Shown: positions 47,657 through 56,610 of the stretch, piece by piece
Layout: the number at the start of each line of letters is the position of its first letter
Position numbering within the stretch: the first letter of the stretch is position 1
Source of the DNA: Rhizobium sp. Root1203
Lineage (GTDB): Bacteria > Pseudomonadota > Alphaproteobacteria > Rhizobiales > Rhizobiaceae
Length of the DNA: 64,000 nucleotides
Direction of reading: 5' to 3'
Assembly (NCBI RefSeq): GCF_001424945.1
Contig: NZ_LMCW01000004.1
Coordinates: forward strand, 81,573 to 145,572
Position numbers and translations under genes: made by a program
The notes under the pieces: generated by a model
What the model saw: only the letters and a program-made list of their open reading frames with translations
Database searches by the model: none
What the model was told of the DNA's origin: nothing

Positions 47657-49384
47657 ATGTCTATTATTCACGCTTTAGCCTCCCGGAGCGGTCGCCTGAT
47701 CAGGCTCGAACCACGCTTTCGGTTTGGCGACAACGGGTTGAAAAAGCCGGGCTCCAAATCTGCAAATCCCAAGTCGCGTATTGCGGTTCTGGCAGGTGCC
47801 TTCGTCGTTGCCTATGCCGCGATTGGCGCGAAACTTGTTTATTACGGCGCGCGGACCACTGTGGACGCCTCCTCGATCCCGCCCGGACCGTCCATGTTAG
47901 CGTCGCGGCCGGATATAATTGACCGCAACGGACAACTGCTTGCGACCGACATCCGGACCGTGTCGATGTTCGCCGAGCCAGCGAAGATCGTCGACGCCGA
48001 TGACGTGGTCGAGCAGCTGTCGACAATTTTTCACGACCTCGACAGGAAAGCGACATACCGGAAGCTGACGAACGAGCGTTCTCACTTCGCATGGTTGAGG
48101 CGTCAGTTGTCGCCAAAGCAGCAAAGCGAGGTGTTGGCGCTCGGTCTGCCTGCAATTGGCTTTCGCCCTGAGGTGAAGCGTTTCTATCCTGGTGGACGCA
48201 CGGCGCCACATATCCTCGGATACGTCGATATCGACAACCGCGGCGTAAGCGGAATGGAGAGATACCTCGACGAGCAAGGCTTGTCAGACCTGGCATCTGC
48301 CGGACTGGTGAGCACCAACACGCTGGAACCCGTTCGGCTGTCCATCGACCTGCGAGTACAGAACGTCGTTCACGATGTCGTGGTGGATGCCTTGACCCGC
48401 TACGAGAGCAAGGCTGCGGGTGCGGTCATCTTGGATATTCGTACCGGTGAAGTCCTGGCGATGGCCTCGGCTCCCGACTTCGACCCGAACGATCCTCAGG
48501 CCACGGGCAGCGATGGCTGGCTGAACAGAATGTCAAATGGAACATTCGAAATGGGTTCGACATTCAAGACATTTTCCATGGCGATGGCGCTGGACAGCGG
48601 GCTGGTCAAGATCACCGACACGTTCGATGCGACCAAGCCAATCCGCATCGGAGGCTTCACCATCCATGACGACATTTACGTGCCTCGTCGCCGGCTGACC
48701 GTGCCGGAGATATTCCGTCACTCCTCCAATATAGGCACGGCAAAGATGGTCGACATTATCGGCATGGACGCCCAGAGAGAGTATCTGAAACGCTTCGGCC
48801 TTCTAACAAAATTGAACACCGAACTGCCGGAAGTGAAGGCTCCGAGCCAGCCGAAGGTCTGGAAGAAAATCAACTCGATCACCGTTTCGTTTGGCCACGG
48901 CGTTGCAACAACGCCACTGCAAACGGCTGTGGCCGGGGCGGCGTTGGTCGACGGCGGGCGACTGATCGATCCCACGTTCTTGCCGCGCACGGTCGAGGAG
49001 GCGAATAAAATTGCTCAGGTCGTGGTGAAGCCGAGCACCAGCGACACGATCCGTGCGCTCTTCAAGCTGAATGGCGAGCAGGGCTCGGGTCGGAGTGCCG
49101 ATGTTCCCGGTTTTCATGTCGGGGGAAAGACCGGTACCGCGAACAAGGTCATCAACGGAAAATACTCGCACATCCTGAGCTTCAACGCCTATCTTGCGGC
49201 ATTCCCGATAGAGAACCCGCAATATGTCGTCCTTTCCTTTTGTGACGAACCACGCAAGGGGGATCACGGCATGACATTTGCGACAAACAACGCGGCACCC
49301 ATGGTGCGAGACATCGTGGAGCGGGCCGCGGCGATGCTCGGCGTGCAACCCGATTTCGGGGCTGACCTTCTAACGTCCTACTAA
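47657..49384 (+). CDS. Class B penicillin-binding protein (FtsI/PBP2-like, outside the dcw cluster)
   Basis: A 575-residue transpeptidase. A single membrane anchor lies near residues 42-66 (RIAVLAGAFVVAYAAIGAKLVYY, split). A dimerisation domain with RPDIIDRNGQLLATDI follows. The transpeptidase motifs are intact: STFK with Ser 301, SSN at 356-358, and KTGT at 491-494. It therefore crosslinks septal or lateral peptidoglycan. FtsI normally sits in the division cluster; here it is alone between acylphosphatase and a regulator, so it is likely a second, accessory FtsI. Partner FtsW-like genes are not seen nearby. Confidence 0.9.
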   Translation: MSIIHALASRSGRLIRLEPRFRFGDNGLKKPGSKSANPKSRIAVLAGAFVVAYAAIGAKLVYYGARTTVDASSIPPGPSMLASRPDIIDRNGQLLATDIRTVSMFAEPAKIVDADDVVEQLSTIFHDLDRKATYRKLTNERSHFAWLRRQLSPKQQSEVLALGLPAIGFRPEVKRFYPGGRTAPHILGYVDIDNRGVSGMERYLDEQGLSDLASAGLVSTNTLEPVRLSIDLRVQNVVHDVVVDALTRYESKAAGAVILDIRTGEVLAMASAPDFDPNDPQATGSDGWLNRMSNGTFEMGSTFKTFSMAMALDSGLVKITDTFDATKPIRIGGFTIHDDIYVPRRRLTVPEIFRHSSNIGTAKMVDIIGMDAQREYLKRFGLLTKLNTELPEVKAPSQPKVWKKINSITVSFGHGVATTPLQTAVAGAALVDGGRLIDPTFLPRTVEEANKIAQVVVKPSTSDTIRALFKLNGEQGSGRSADVPGFHVGGKTGTANKVINGKYSHILSFNAYLAAFPIENPQYVVLSFCDEPRKGDHGMTFATNNAAPMVRDIVERAAAMLGVQPDFGADLLTSY

Positions 49385-49533
49385 ACCACGAGCGGGAACT
49401 CGACTTCTTTCCACATTGGTCGACACGCGCAATCCCTGTGGCGCGAAGGCGCCAGGAGCCCAGGCTGCCCGCAAGCCGAGATGCGGCGGGATTCGCGGTT
49501 TCCATGGGTTGGGTCACGGGATATGTTCTTCGC

Positions 49534-51064
49534 ATGACGCACGTGCGCTGTTCTTTTGGCCCATTTGTCCTGGATCCCGTCTGCGGCCGGCTGCAGCGGA
49601 ACGGCAAGTCCGTCGCTCTCGGCCGACGCGGGCTGGCGCTTCTCGAAGCCCTTTTCGATGCCGAAAGGAAGGATTGTCTCCAAGTCTGACCTGATGGAGC
49701 GGGGTTGGCCCGGTTCGATCGTCGAGGAAGGCAATCTCACCGTCCAGATCGCTGCCTTGCGCAAGGCACTCGGCCAGACACCGGAAGGGCAGGAATGGAT
49801 CGTGACGGTGCCGCGTGTCGGCTATCGCCTCGTTCGTCCCGGTGCTGCAATGAAGGAGACGGATGCTCCGTTTCCGGTGCTCGCTGTCCTGCCCTTTTCC
49901 AATCTCGGTGGCGACCCCGAACAGGACTATTTTGCGGATGGCGTGGTGGACGACGTCATCACGGCGCTCAGCCGCTTCAGGAGCTTTTCGGTCATCGCCC
50001 GCAACTCCACCTTCGCCTACAAGGGGCGCAACGTCGACGTGCGGCAGGTGGCGAAGGAACTCGGCGTCCGATATGTGCTCGAGGGCAGCATCCGGCGCGC
50101 GGGAAACCAACTCAGGATAACGGCGCAGCTGATCGACGGCGGCAGCGGGGCGCACCTGTGGGCCCAGAACTTCGACGGCGCGCTCGACGACGTGTTCAAT
50201 TTCCAGGACCGGATCACCGAGAACGTCGCAACGGTCGTCGAGCCGCATATCAAGGCAGCGGAAATCGAACGTTCCCGGAGGGAGCGGCCGGGAAGCATCG
50301 CGGCCTACGACGCCTATCTGGATGCACTGTCCAGAATTTTGGCGGAATCGGCCGGCGAGAACGCTCTGGCTTATGCGCTGCTCACCGAGGCGCTGGTCCT
50401 GGAGCCGGACAACGCACACCTGCTTGGCCTTGCGGCATGGACGCTGGAGCACCGCATCACGATGGGGTGGCCGGCAATCGGCGCGAACGACCGGGAAAAG
50501 TGTTTCGAATTTGCTCGGCACGGACTGGAGAAGGCGGCTGGCGATCCGACCGTGATGGCGCATTGCGCGATGGCGCTGGTGCAGGTGGCCAGGGAGTACG
50601 ACTGGGGGATGGCAGTCCTCGCCGCGGCGGTGGAGTCCAACCCGAACAACATGCTGGTCGTGACCGCGGCGGGAGTGGCCAGCCTCCATTGCGGGAGCGT
50701 GGCCGGCGCATTGGCTTTGTTCCATCGCGCGAGCAGGCTCTCGCCGCGCGATCTCTTTGCGCATATCTCCCTTTGCGGAACGGCGCACGCGCAGATGATC
50801 CTGGGCAACTACGAAGAGGCACTGACCGGGGCCGTGCGCGCGCTCGCCGTCAATCCGAATTTCGATCCGATCTATTGGATGCTGATCGCCGCAAATGCGC
50901 AGCTTGGACGCATGGAGGAGGCGCGTCACTTCCTTGGCGAGCTGAAGAGAATGGCTCCGGGCGTGACGACCGGCAGCATAAAGGCCGGGCAACCCGCCAA
51001 GGATCCGAGCCGGCTGGCCGCCATCCTTGATGGCCTGCGGCTGGCCGGTCTCCCCGAAAGCTGA
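49534..51064 (+). pseudogene. Winged-helix/TolB-like/TPR regulator, interrupted by a +1 frameshift
   Basis: The N-terminal part (MTHVRCSFGPFVLDPVCGRL, then ALGRRGLALLEALFDAE) is in one frame and stops at 49689. The rest (GRIVSKSDLMERGWPG, TVQIAALRKALGQ, VPRVGYRLV) continues in the next frame to 51064. Skipping one A of the run at 49664-49666 joins them into a normal OmpR/CadC-type winged helix plus the VLAVLPFSNLGGDPEQDYFA domain and TPR-like repeats, about 509 residues. It is a sister of the two cyclases here but has a DNA-binding domain in place of the cyclase. Real mutation or sequencing error cannot be told apart. Confidence 0.75.
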
Positions 51065-51188
51065 AGGGCCGCAGGTTCCTTTGGAACATTTTGGAGTTTT
51101 TTGCGCCTCGCTTGAGGACACAAACTGCCGGCTTCATCGAGAGTGCTCCTTGTCGCGCCACCGGCGCAGGCTGCAAGGAGATTTTCCG

Positions 51189-51452
51189 ATGCTGACAGCA
51201 CTGACAATCCTTTCGCTCGACCAGGGCAAGATCTATTCACCGCCTCCGGACCGGGATGCCGAACCGACAGGAACCGAAACCAGCGCCGACGCGCCGCAGG
51301 TTACCGGCATCGCCAGGCTTGGGCGCACACCGAAATCGTGGAAGCACGTTGGCGGGCTGGTTCAACTCTTCAACCGGCTGACCGCGATCGGCGCCGCACC
51401 TGCATCTTCCCCTCGTCAAGCCAGCCGCCAGGACGCTGGTTCTCTGTCCTGA
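51189..51452 (+). CDS. Small hypothetical protein
   Basis: An 87-residue frame starting MLTALTILSLDQGKIYSPPP. Its main support is a very good ribosome binding site, AAGGAGA, about 7 bases before the ATG. The sequence has one short hydrophobic start, then polar and Pro-rich residues (GIARLGRTPKSWKHVGGLVQ). No family was recognised. It follows the frameshifted regulator by 124 bases. It may be a real small gene or chance. Confidence 0.4.
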   Translation: MLTALTILSLDQGKIYSPPPDRDAEPTGTETSADAPQVTGIARLGRTPKSWKHVGGLVQLFNRLTAIGAAPASSPRQASRQDAGSLS

Positions 51453-51481
51453 GGCTCGCGTTCGTTCGACACGCCTCACGC

Positions 51482-51610
51482 CTCTCATTCCTACCGCCAC
51501 GGCGGGTCGGCGCCGTGAATAACCCGCCCCTTGTTGTCGGACGAAGAGTTTTCCGCGCGCCCAAGGACTTGGGCGGACTGGATTCCTGTGACGGGCACAT
51601 GAAAGAGGGT
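51482..51610. repeat. RIME-like palindromic element, copy C (degenerate)
   Basis: It keeps the middle hairpin (CACGGCG / CGCCGTG), the internal block with GTCGGACGAAGAGTTTTCCG, and the end GATTCCTGTGACGGGCACA. The opening palindrome has been lost to drift. Compare copy D 110 bases downstream. Confidence 0.65.
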
Positions 51611-51720
51611 GGTGTGCACGTAGGGACGACGCGGGACAGGAATGAGGTGTAGTTGAACAGGGTCCATCACTTCGGCATGGGCCTTTGCCACGTATTCCTC
51701 GACCGGCATGACCGCCACCT

Positions 51721-51868
51721 CTCCCTCACTCCTGTGCCCGTCACAGGAGTCCAGCCACGGCGCTTCGGCGCCGTGAATGACTCGTCTTTTTATCGTCGGA
51801 CAAAGCGTTTTCCGCGCCTAAGGACTTGGGCGCACTGGATTCCTGTGACGAGCACAGGAATGAGGGTA
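51721..51868. repeat. RIME-like palindromic element, copy D
   Basis: A full-length copy: ACTCCTGTG...CACAGGAGT, the hairpin CACGGCGC / GCGCCGTG, the spacer with GCGTTTTCCGCGCC, and the closing TTCCTGTGACGAGCACAGGA. It is in the same region as copy C, giving a tandem-like pair in an intergenic stretch. Confidence 0.75.
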
Positions 51869-52379
51869 GGATGGGCGTTGGAACGACTGGCACAGGCCAG
51901 AAATGGGGAATGATTCTGCATGGTCAGGTGAGCATCATCAATCGCTTAGCGGAAATATTCCCCTCGATTATCCCCGCTCCCGAACTCGTATCCATAATCT
52001 CCGCGTCCGGTCGTCGGATACACCGCAAGGCGTTGCGGCCGGCGCGGCGCAGGGGGGTGGGACGCAAAACCTCAGAGTAGGCAGGCATGGCCAAACCATG
52101 GGTGATGAAGCCGCATGAAGGTCGAGGTGCGCGTGGAGCAATGTCCCGGCAGGCGGGCGACCGCTCGGGGAGGAGACGCAGACGGGGCCTATACTGGTCT
52201 CTGCCCGTGGCTTGTCGCGTAGGCGCCACAGCCTCCGCCTCTTGCGCCGGGAGCCAATCCTTTCTATATCCTCGCCAACGAAAGTGCCTGCGGCCGATCC
52301 CGCCGGCAGGGATGAAAGTCCGCCGGATCTGCCGCATGGCAGGGCGGATCGAGATACGCTCTAGAATTGGCAGCACCCC
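51869..52379. other. Intergenic stretch before mnmA without a supported gene
   Basis: About 510 bases follow the RIME-like pair. Several short frames exist on both strands, but all are Arg/Pro-rich and without conserved features, as expected of out-of-frame high-GC DNA. No tRNA or clear hairpin was found. It presumably carries the mnmA promoter. Confidence 0.4.
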
Positions 52380-53579
52380 GTGAACACACTGGATTTTGAC
52401 AAGAAGCCGGAAGATACCCGCGTTGTCGTCGCCATGTCGGGCGGCGTCGACAGCTCCGTCGTGGCCGGCCTTCTCAAACGCCAGGGCTACGATGTGCTCG
52501 GCATCACGCTACAGCTCTACGACCACGGCGCCGCCGTTCACCGTGCCGGCTCCTGCTGCGCCGGCCAGGATATCGACGATGCCCGTCGTGTCTGCGAGAC
52601 GCTCGGCATTCCGCACTATGTGCTGGACTACGAGAAGCGGTTCCGCGACACGGTGATCAACCCCTTCATGGAAAGCTATGTGGCCGGCGAGACGCCGATC
52701 CCGTGCGTCTCATGCAACCAGACGGTCAAGTTCGCCGATCTTCTCGAAACGGCCAAGGAACTCGGCGCCGATGCGCTGGCGACCGGCCATTATATCCGCT
52801 CGCGGCCGAACCCGGAGCCGGGCAATCCCGGCCGCCGCGCGCTCTACCGTCCGGCCGATGCCGACCGCGACCAGAGCTATTTCCTGTTTGCGACGACGCA
52901 GGAGCAGATCGACTACCTGCGCTTTCCGCTCGGCGGGCTGCCGAAGGCGGAAACCCGCAAGCTCGCCGAAGAAATGGGCCTCGTCGTCGCCAAGAAGGCC
53001 GACAGCCAGGACATCTGTTTCGTGCCGCAGGGCAAATACACCGATATCATCAACAAGCTGAAGCCGAATGCGGCGTTGGCGGGAGAGATCGTCCATCTCG
53101 ACGGCCGCGTGCTCGGCCAGCACGAGGGTATCCTTCACTATACGATCGGCCAGCGCCGCGGCATCGGCGTTGCCACCGGCGAACCGCTTTACGTGGTCTA
53201 CCTCGACGCCCGTTCGCGGCGCGTCATCGTCGGCCCCAAGGAGGCGCTGGAAACGCACCGCGTCTATCTGCGCGACGTCAACTGGCTGGGCGACGAGGCG
53301 CTGTTGCAGGCGGCTTCGGGCGAGGGCTTTGCCTGTTTCGCCAAGGTGCGATCCACGCGCGCGCCGACGCCGGCCGTCCTGCATGCCGACCAGACCGGCA
53401 TCCATGTCGATCTGGCTGTCGGCGAGGCGGGCGTCGCGCCGGGCCAGGCCTGCGCCCTCTACTCGGCGCCGGGCGACAACGCTCGCGTCTACGGCGGCGG
53501 CTTTATCGAGCGCTCGGAGCGCGAACCGGCGGCCGAAGCCTCGCTGAAGGCGCTGCTTGCAGGCGCCGTCGCGGCGTGA
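52380..53579 (+). CDS. mnmA: tRNA-specific 2-thiouridylase MnmA
   Basis: A 399-residue enzyme adding sulfur to U34 of tRNA-Lys, -Glu and -Gln. The PP-loop SGGVDSS is at residues 20-26. The catalytic Cys pair is Cys 112 in the PCVSCNQ segment and Cys 213 in [10 protein letters not shown]. The beta-barrel end domain follows. It starts at GTG 52380, which gives the conserved N-terminus. Its C-terminus runs to about 130 bases before the tRNA gene, with that tRNA's promoter between. Confidence 0.95.
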   Translation: MNTLDFDKKPEDTRVVVAMSGGVDSSVVAGLLKRQGYDVLGITLQLYDHGAAVHRAGSCCAGQDIDDARRVCETLGIPHYVLDYEKRFRDTVINPFMESYVAGETPIPCVSCNQTVKFADLLETAKELGADALATGHYIRSRPNPEPGNPGRRALYRPADADRDQSYFLFATTQEQIDYLRFPLGGLPKAETRKLAEEMGLVVAKKADSQDICFVPQGKYTDIINKLKPNAALAGEIVHLDGRVLGQHEGILHYTIGQRRGIGVATGEPLYVVYLDARSRRVIVGPKEALETHRVYLRDVNWLGDEALLQAASGEGFACFAKVRSTRAPTPAVLHADQTGIHVDLAVGEAGVAPGQACALYSAPGDNARVYGGGFIERSEREPAAEASLKALLAGAVAA

Positions 53580-53620
53580 ACGGGCTGGTTTTTTTACCCC
53601 AAGCTTTTATGAAGTTGCGC

Positions 53621-53649
53621 TTGACACTGAAGGGAAGGCGGTTTTATAA
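53621..53649 (+). promoter_or_regulatory. Sigma70-type promoter of tRNA-Met
   Basis: TTGACA (53621-53626) and TTATAA (53644-53649) are separated by 17 bases, a near-consensus promoter placed to read the tRNA 58 bases downstream. Confidence 0.75.
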
Positions 53650-53706
53650 GCCGCACATCCAAACGGACCTGTTGCTTGGATATCCAAGCATTCACAAGGT
53701 CTTCGT

Positions 53707-53783
53707 GGCGGGGTAGCTCAGCTGGTTAGAGCAGCGGAATCATAATCCGCGTGTCGGGGGTTCAAGTCCCTCTCCCGCTACCA
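53707..53783 (+). tRNA. tRNA-Met (CAU anticodon, elongator type)
   Basis: A 77-base cloverleaf: acceptor GGCGGGG paired to TCCCGCT with G-T ends, TAGCTC with the D loop, anticodon CAT at 53741-53743, GGTTCAAGTCC as the T arm, and genomic CCA at 53781-53783. The overall sequence resembles elongator tRNA-Met rather than the lysidine-type tRNA-Ile2, although the CAU anticodon alone does not separate them. A prophage starts just behind the CCA end, so the 3' half is the likely attachment site. Confidence 0.9.
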
Positions 53784-53902
53784 CACCCCAGCTGTCCGAC
53801 CCGGATACATAGGGAACAGTTCGTTCCTAAGTGTAGCTCGCCGCGAAATTTTGCAATTTTGACACCGGCTTTTGCAATTTTCTGCATTTCATCTCGGATA
53901 AT

Positions 53903-53940
53903 TTAAAGGCGGCTCGAAGTCATCTCAAAGCCGCCTTTAA
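53903..53940 (-). terminator. Hairpin terminator behind the prophage operon
   Basis: TTAAAGGCGGCT and AGCCGCCTTTAA form a perfect 12-bp stem over 14 bases, directly after the minus-strand methylase stop (53946). It separates the phage transcript from the tRNA-Met gene. Confidence 0.8.
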
Positions 53941-53945
53941 GGCGA

Positions 53946-54767
53946 CTAGCCCATTTTCCCCGTGATGATCAATTCCTTGGCTGCCGTGCCTTCGCCGCCA
54001 GAGACGGTGTACGTCAGCTCAGCCTCTCTAAAGCGGAAGCCAGCGAATAGGTCGCGGACCTCTTGGACGTCGTTAATCGAGAGAACGAAGGCGCCCTTTA
54101 TCGTTGCTAGGCGTTGGGCAATTAGCGCGAACTGCTCTCGGGCGAAAAACGCTTTACCGTAGTCGCCCTCGCTGCCGAAGTAGGGTGGGTCGAGGTAGAA
54201 CAACGTGCCCGGCCGATCGTAGCGGTCGATGAAATCCAGCCAGTCCAGGTTCTCGATAGTGACGCCTGCCAGCCGCTCATGGACGTCCTCAAGTAAGGGC
54301 GCTAGGCGCGTCAGATTAAACCGGGCGCTGCCACTGCGCTGTACGCCGAAGTTCTGGCCGGATACCTTTCCACCAAACGCGAGTTTCTGCAGATAGATGA
54401 AACGCGCAGCGCGTTCCAGGTCAGTCAGCGTAGTGGGGTCACAGGCTTTTAGCCGTTCAAACTCACGCCGGCTGGTAATCTGAAATTTCAGCGTATCCAT
54501 GAACTGGGGATAGTGTCGCTGCAGGATGCGGAAGAGGTTTACGACGTCGCCGCTGCGGTCGTTGATCACTTCGGTACGGGGCACCCTCGTTCGCCGGAAA
54601 AAGACCCCGCCCATACCGACGAACGGCTCAGCATAGAGTTGATGATCGGTCGCCTGGATGAGCTGGACCAGGCGCGGCGCTAGCGTCCGTTTTCCACCGA
54701 TCCAAGCGGCCGGCGGCTGAGTGTTGGGGACATCCCGCCACGCTTCATTATTCACCATTTCAAACAT
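53946..54767 (-). CDS. Phage DNA adenine methyltransferase (Dam type)
   Basis: A 273-residue N6-adenine methyltransferase of the D12 class. The N-terminal WIGGKRTLAPRLVQLI corresponds to the GGK motif. The AdoMet loop AEPFVGMGGVFF has FVGMGG at 49-54, and the catalytic DPPYFGSEGDYG has DPPY at 193-196. Its target sequence is unknown. It is the last gene of the phage tail operon, a common place for a methylase that protects the phage genome or alters host gene control. A second in-frame ATG lies three codons in. Confidence 0.9.
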   Translation of the reverse strand: MFEMVNNEAWRDVPNTQPPAAWIGGKRTLAPRLVQLIQATDHQLYAEPFVGMGGVFFRRTRVPRTEVINDRSGDVVNLFRILQRHYPQFMDTLKFQITSRREFERLKACDPTTLTDLERAARFIYLQKLAFGGKVSGQNFGVQRSGSARFNLTRLAPLLEDVHERLAGVTIENLDWLDFIDRYDRPGTLFYLDPPYFGSEGDYGKAFFAREQFALIAQRLATIKGAFVLSINDVQEVRDLFAGFRFREAELTYTVSGGEGTAAKELIITGKMG

Positions 54768-54775
54768 CTCACGAC

Positions 54776-54892
54776 TCAGTCACGAAGATCCGGCCCTGCG
54801 CAGGGTGCGAATGTGACGGTTGTGCAAGCGGCTGTCGGACGGGTTCGGTCGCCAAACTTGATCCCGTCTTCGGGCGAAATGACGCCCGACAT
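54776..54892 (-). CDS. Small phage ORF between gene D and the methylase
   Basis: A 38-residue frame, MSGVISPEDGIKFGD..., ending CAGPDLRD, with two Cys. A GAGGA lies 8 bases ahead of its ATG and it fits neatly between D (stop 54897) and dam. No family was recognised. It is not a Com-type zinc finger, since only two Cys are present. Confidence 0.4.
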   Translation of the reverse strand: MSGVISPEDGIKFGDRTRPTAACTTVTFAPCAGPDLRD

Positions 54893-54896
54893 TCGC

Positions 54897-55937
54897 TCAG
54901 TCCTCGGCCGAGGACTGCTTGCCGATCTTTCTGTTTCCAAGCTCGATCGACATCGTCCATCCGCCGCCTTCATCAAAGGTGAAGCTGTGATGGATCGACG
55001 ACGCCACGAGGTCGGCCGCGTCCCGACTGCTACCGAAGCCGGAGAGTCTGACCTGCGCGCCGGCCATGGCGTTGGCATCGCCCTCGGCATCAATGCTGCC
55101 GGTGACGCTGTCGCGAGCGTGCTCTGCCCCCTGCGCCTTTGCCGAATGCTCTGCCTCAGTCTGGCTGCGTGCTGGATGCAATGAGAGGTATCGTGAAGCA
55201 CTGCCGATCGATGCGGCTTCTGCAAGCTTTTGAACGCCTTCCAACGGGTCGAAATAGCCGCTGCCAACCTCGGCATAGCGAGCCTTTCCTTCGGTAGAAA
55301 TTTCCCCGCCCAACACCTTCGAATATTGGATTGTGATTGTGGGCATGGCGCGACCGCCGGCCGTCTTCGCGGTGGACCGCGCTGGCACCAACATCTTGCC
55401 GCCGGCGAATTTCAGGGTGCCGCCGAACTCCTCCGCAAGCTCGCTGGCGAAACCGGTCAGCGACTGGTTGTAGCGCAGCCGATACGGGATTTTGATTGAA
55501 GCAATCGACGCGTCAACCACCGCAGATTTTCCGGCACGAGATGCAAGCTTCTGCAGAATGTCTCCGACCGTTGTATCGTCGAAATGCTCGGTGTCGGCAG
55601 CTTTGTCCGCGTCGATAAAGTCGCTGGCGCGTGCCGTAATCGTCATCGTCCAGCCGCCTTCGGTATCGCCGGCCAAGCTGTCTGATTGATAAGTGAAGAG
55701 CCCGGCGTCGCGGACGTCTCCATCAGCCCATCCGTAGAGGAAATGATACTTCGTGCCCTCGGCCGGACTATCCGGAAAGGGCGCCGAAACTGCAAACGTG
55801 AAGCTCACCTCGTCGGCCTCTCCACCATCGTTGTCGGTGTACTCAGCCGACACGAGTGCCGTGCCCCAACCGGGCACGAGATCAGTGCCACTTTGGCCGA
55901 TGACCTGGACGAAAGGCTGCCGCATGTTCACTCCCAC
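54897..55937 (-). CDS. Phage late control / baseplate hub protein (gpD)
   Basis: A 346-residue P2 gpD-like protein. The family forms the hub of the baseplate and is named for P2 gpD. MRQPFVQVIGQSGTDLVPGW opens it, FVSAEYTDNDGG-like and YRLRYNQSLTGFASELAEEF segments follow, and ARSQTEAEHSAKAQ lies near the end. The ATG may be at 55937 (overlapping X by ten bases) or 55925 (MRQP, just after X's stop). Confidence 0.85.
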   Translation of the reverse strand: MGVNMRQPFVQVIGQSGTDLVPGWGTALVSAEYTDNDGGEADEVSFTFAVSAPFPDSPAEGTKYHFLYGWADGDVRDAGLFTYQSDSLAGDTEGGWTMTITARASDFIDADKAADTEHFDDTTVGDILQKLASRAGKSAVVDASIASIKIPYRLRYNQSLTGFASELAEEFGGTLKFAGGKMLVPARSTAKTAGGRAMPTITIQYSKVLGGEISTEGKARYAEVGSGYFDPLEGVQKLAEAASIGSASRYLSLHPARSQTEAEHSAKAQGAEHARDSVTGSIDAEGDANAMAGAQVRLSGFGSSRDAADLVASSIHHSFTFDEGGGWTMSIELGNRKIGKQSSAED

Positions 55938-56149
55938 GCCAGAACCTGGGATGCCTTGGCGGGCGGCGCGAACGTCGTCGGAATGACGATGACTGCACCA
56001 CCAGGAACGAAGCCGGATGCAGCGATATCGCCCAGGTCAGGGTTTGCGCCGAGGATCGCCTCGACGGCGCCCTGCAGCTCGGTTTGCAATGTTTTCTTGG
56101 CAATGCGGTCAAGCCGCTCGCCATTGAAGCCGACGACATAGGTGCTCAC
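55928..56149 (-). CDS. Phage tail protein X
   Basis: A 73-residue LysM-like tail protein (gpX). The start STYVVGFNGERLDRIAKKTL and the end GFVPGGAVIVIPTTFAPP match the family of baseplate/tail completion proteins. Its ATG overlaps the U stop (ATGA, 56146-56149), so it is translated with it. Confidence 0.85.
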   Translation of the reverse strand: MSTYVVGFNGERLDRIAKKTLQTELQGAVEAILGANPDLGDIAASGFVPGGAVIVIPTTFAPPAKASQVLAWE

Positions 56150-56610
56150 AACAGCAGTCCCCCGAGGCTGGAAATATTGCTGCCGGCAGCAATGCCGGCA
56201 GGCATCATTAAGATCCCGATCGTGACATCGATCTGGCGGCCGACACCATCAAACGGATGCAGCTTTTCCTCATCGGCTTCGAGCGACTGGATGACGCAAA
56301 GGCCGGAAACGAGGCCGAGATAGTTGCCTTTCAATCGCACCAGCGGCACGGTCGCCTGGCTCTGGTGATGCGCTGTCAGGATCGCATAGTTGTCGAGGCC
56401 GCCCATGACATGCGGAAACGTGGTCGCCTCGATCGACAGGCTTCTCTCGCCGAGGCCGGTCTTTTGATAGAGCAGTCCGGATGGAGTCGCATGGGCGGGA
56501 AAACGAGCCTCGCTGGAGAACGCCAGGCGCTGCGGATTGAGGCCCCCGACCGTGTAAAGGATCGCGCCACCGATTGAGATAAGGGCGCCAACGGGCTCGA
56601 AAACACTCAC
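56146..56610 (-). CDS. Phage tail completion protein U
   Basis: A 154-residue gpU-like protein: SIGGAILYTVGGLNPQRLAF near residues 12-31, LLYQKTGLGERSLSIEATTF, and IDVTIGILMMPAGIAAGSNI near the end. gpU joins the tail end to the head. It overlaps X and the tape measure by 4 bases each. Confidence 0.85.
   Translation of the reverse strand: MSVFEPVGALISIGGAILYTVGGLNPQRLAFSSEARFPAHATPSGLLYQKTGLGERSLSIEATTFPHVMGGLDNYAILTAHHQSQATVPLVRLKGNYLGLVSGLCVIQSLEADEEKLHPFDGVGRQIDVTIGILMMPAGIAAGSNISSLGGLLL

Noticed and set aside
51924..52376. A 150-codon minus-strand frame before mnmA
   Set aside because: Arg/Pro-rich, no ribosome binding site, no recognisable segment.
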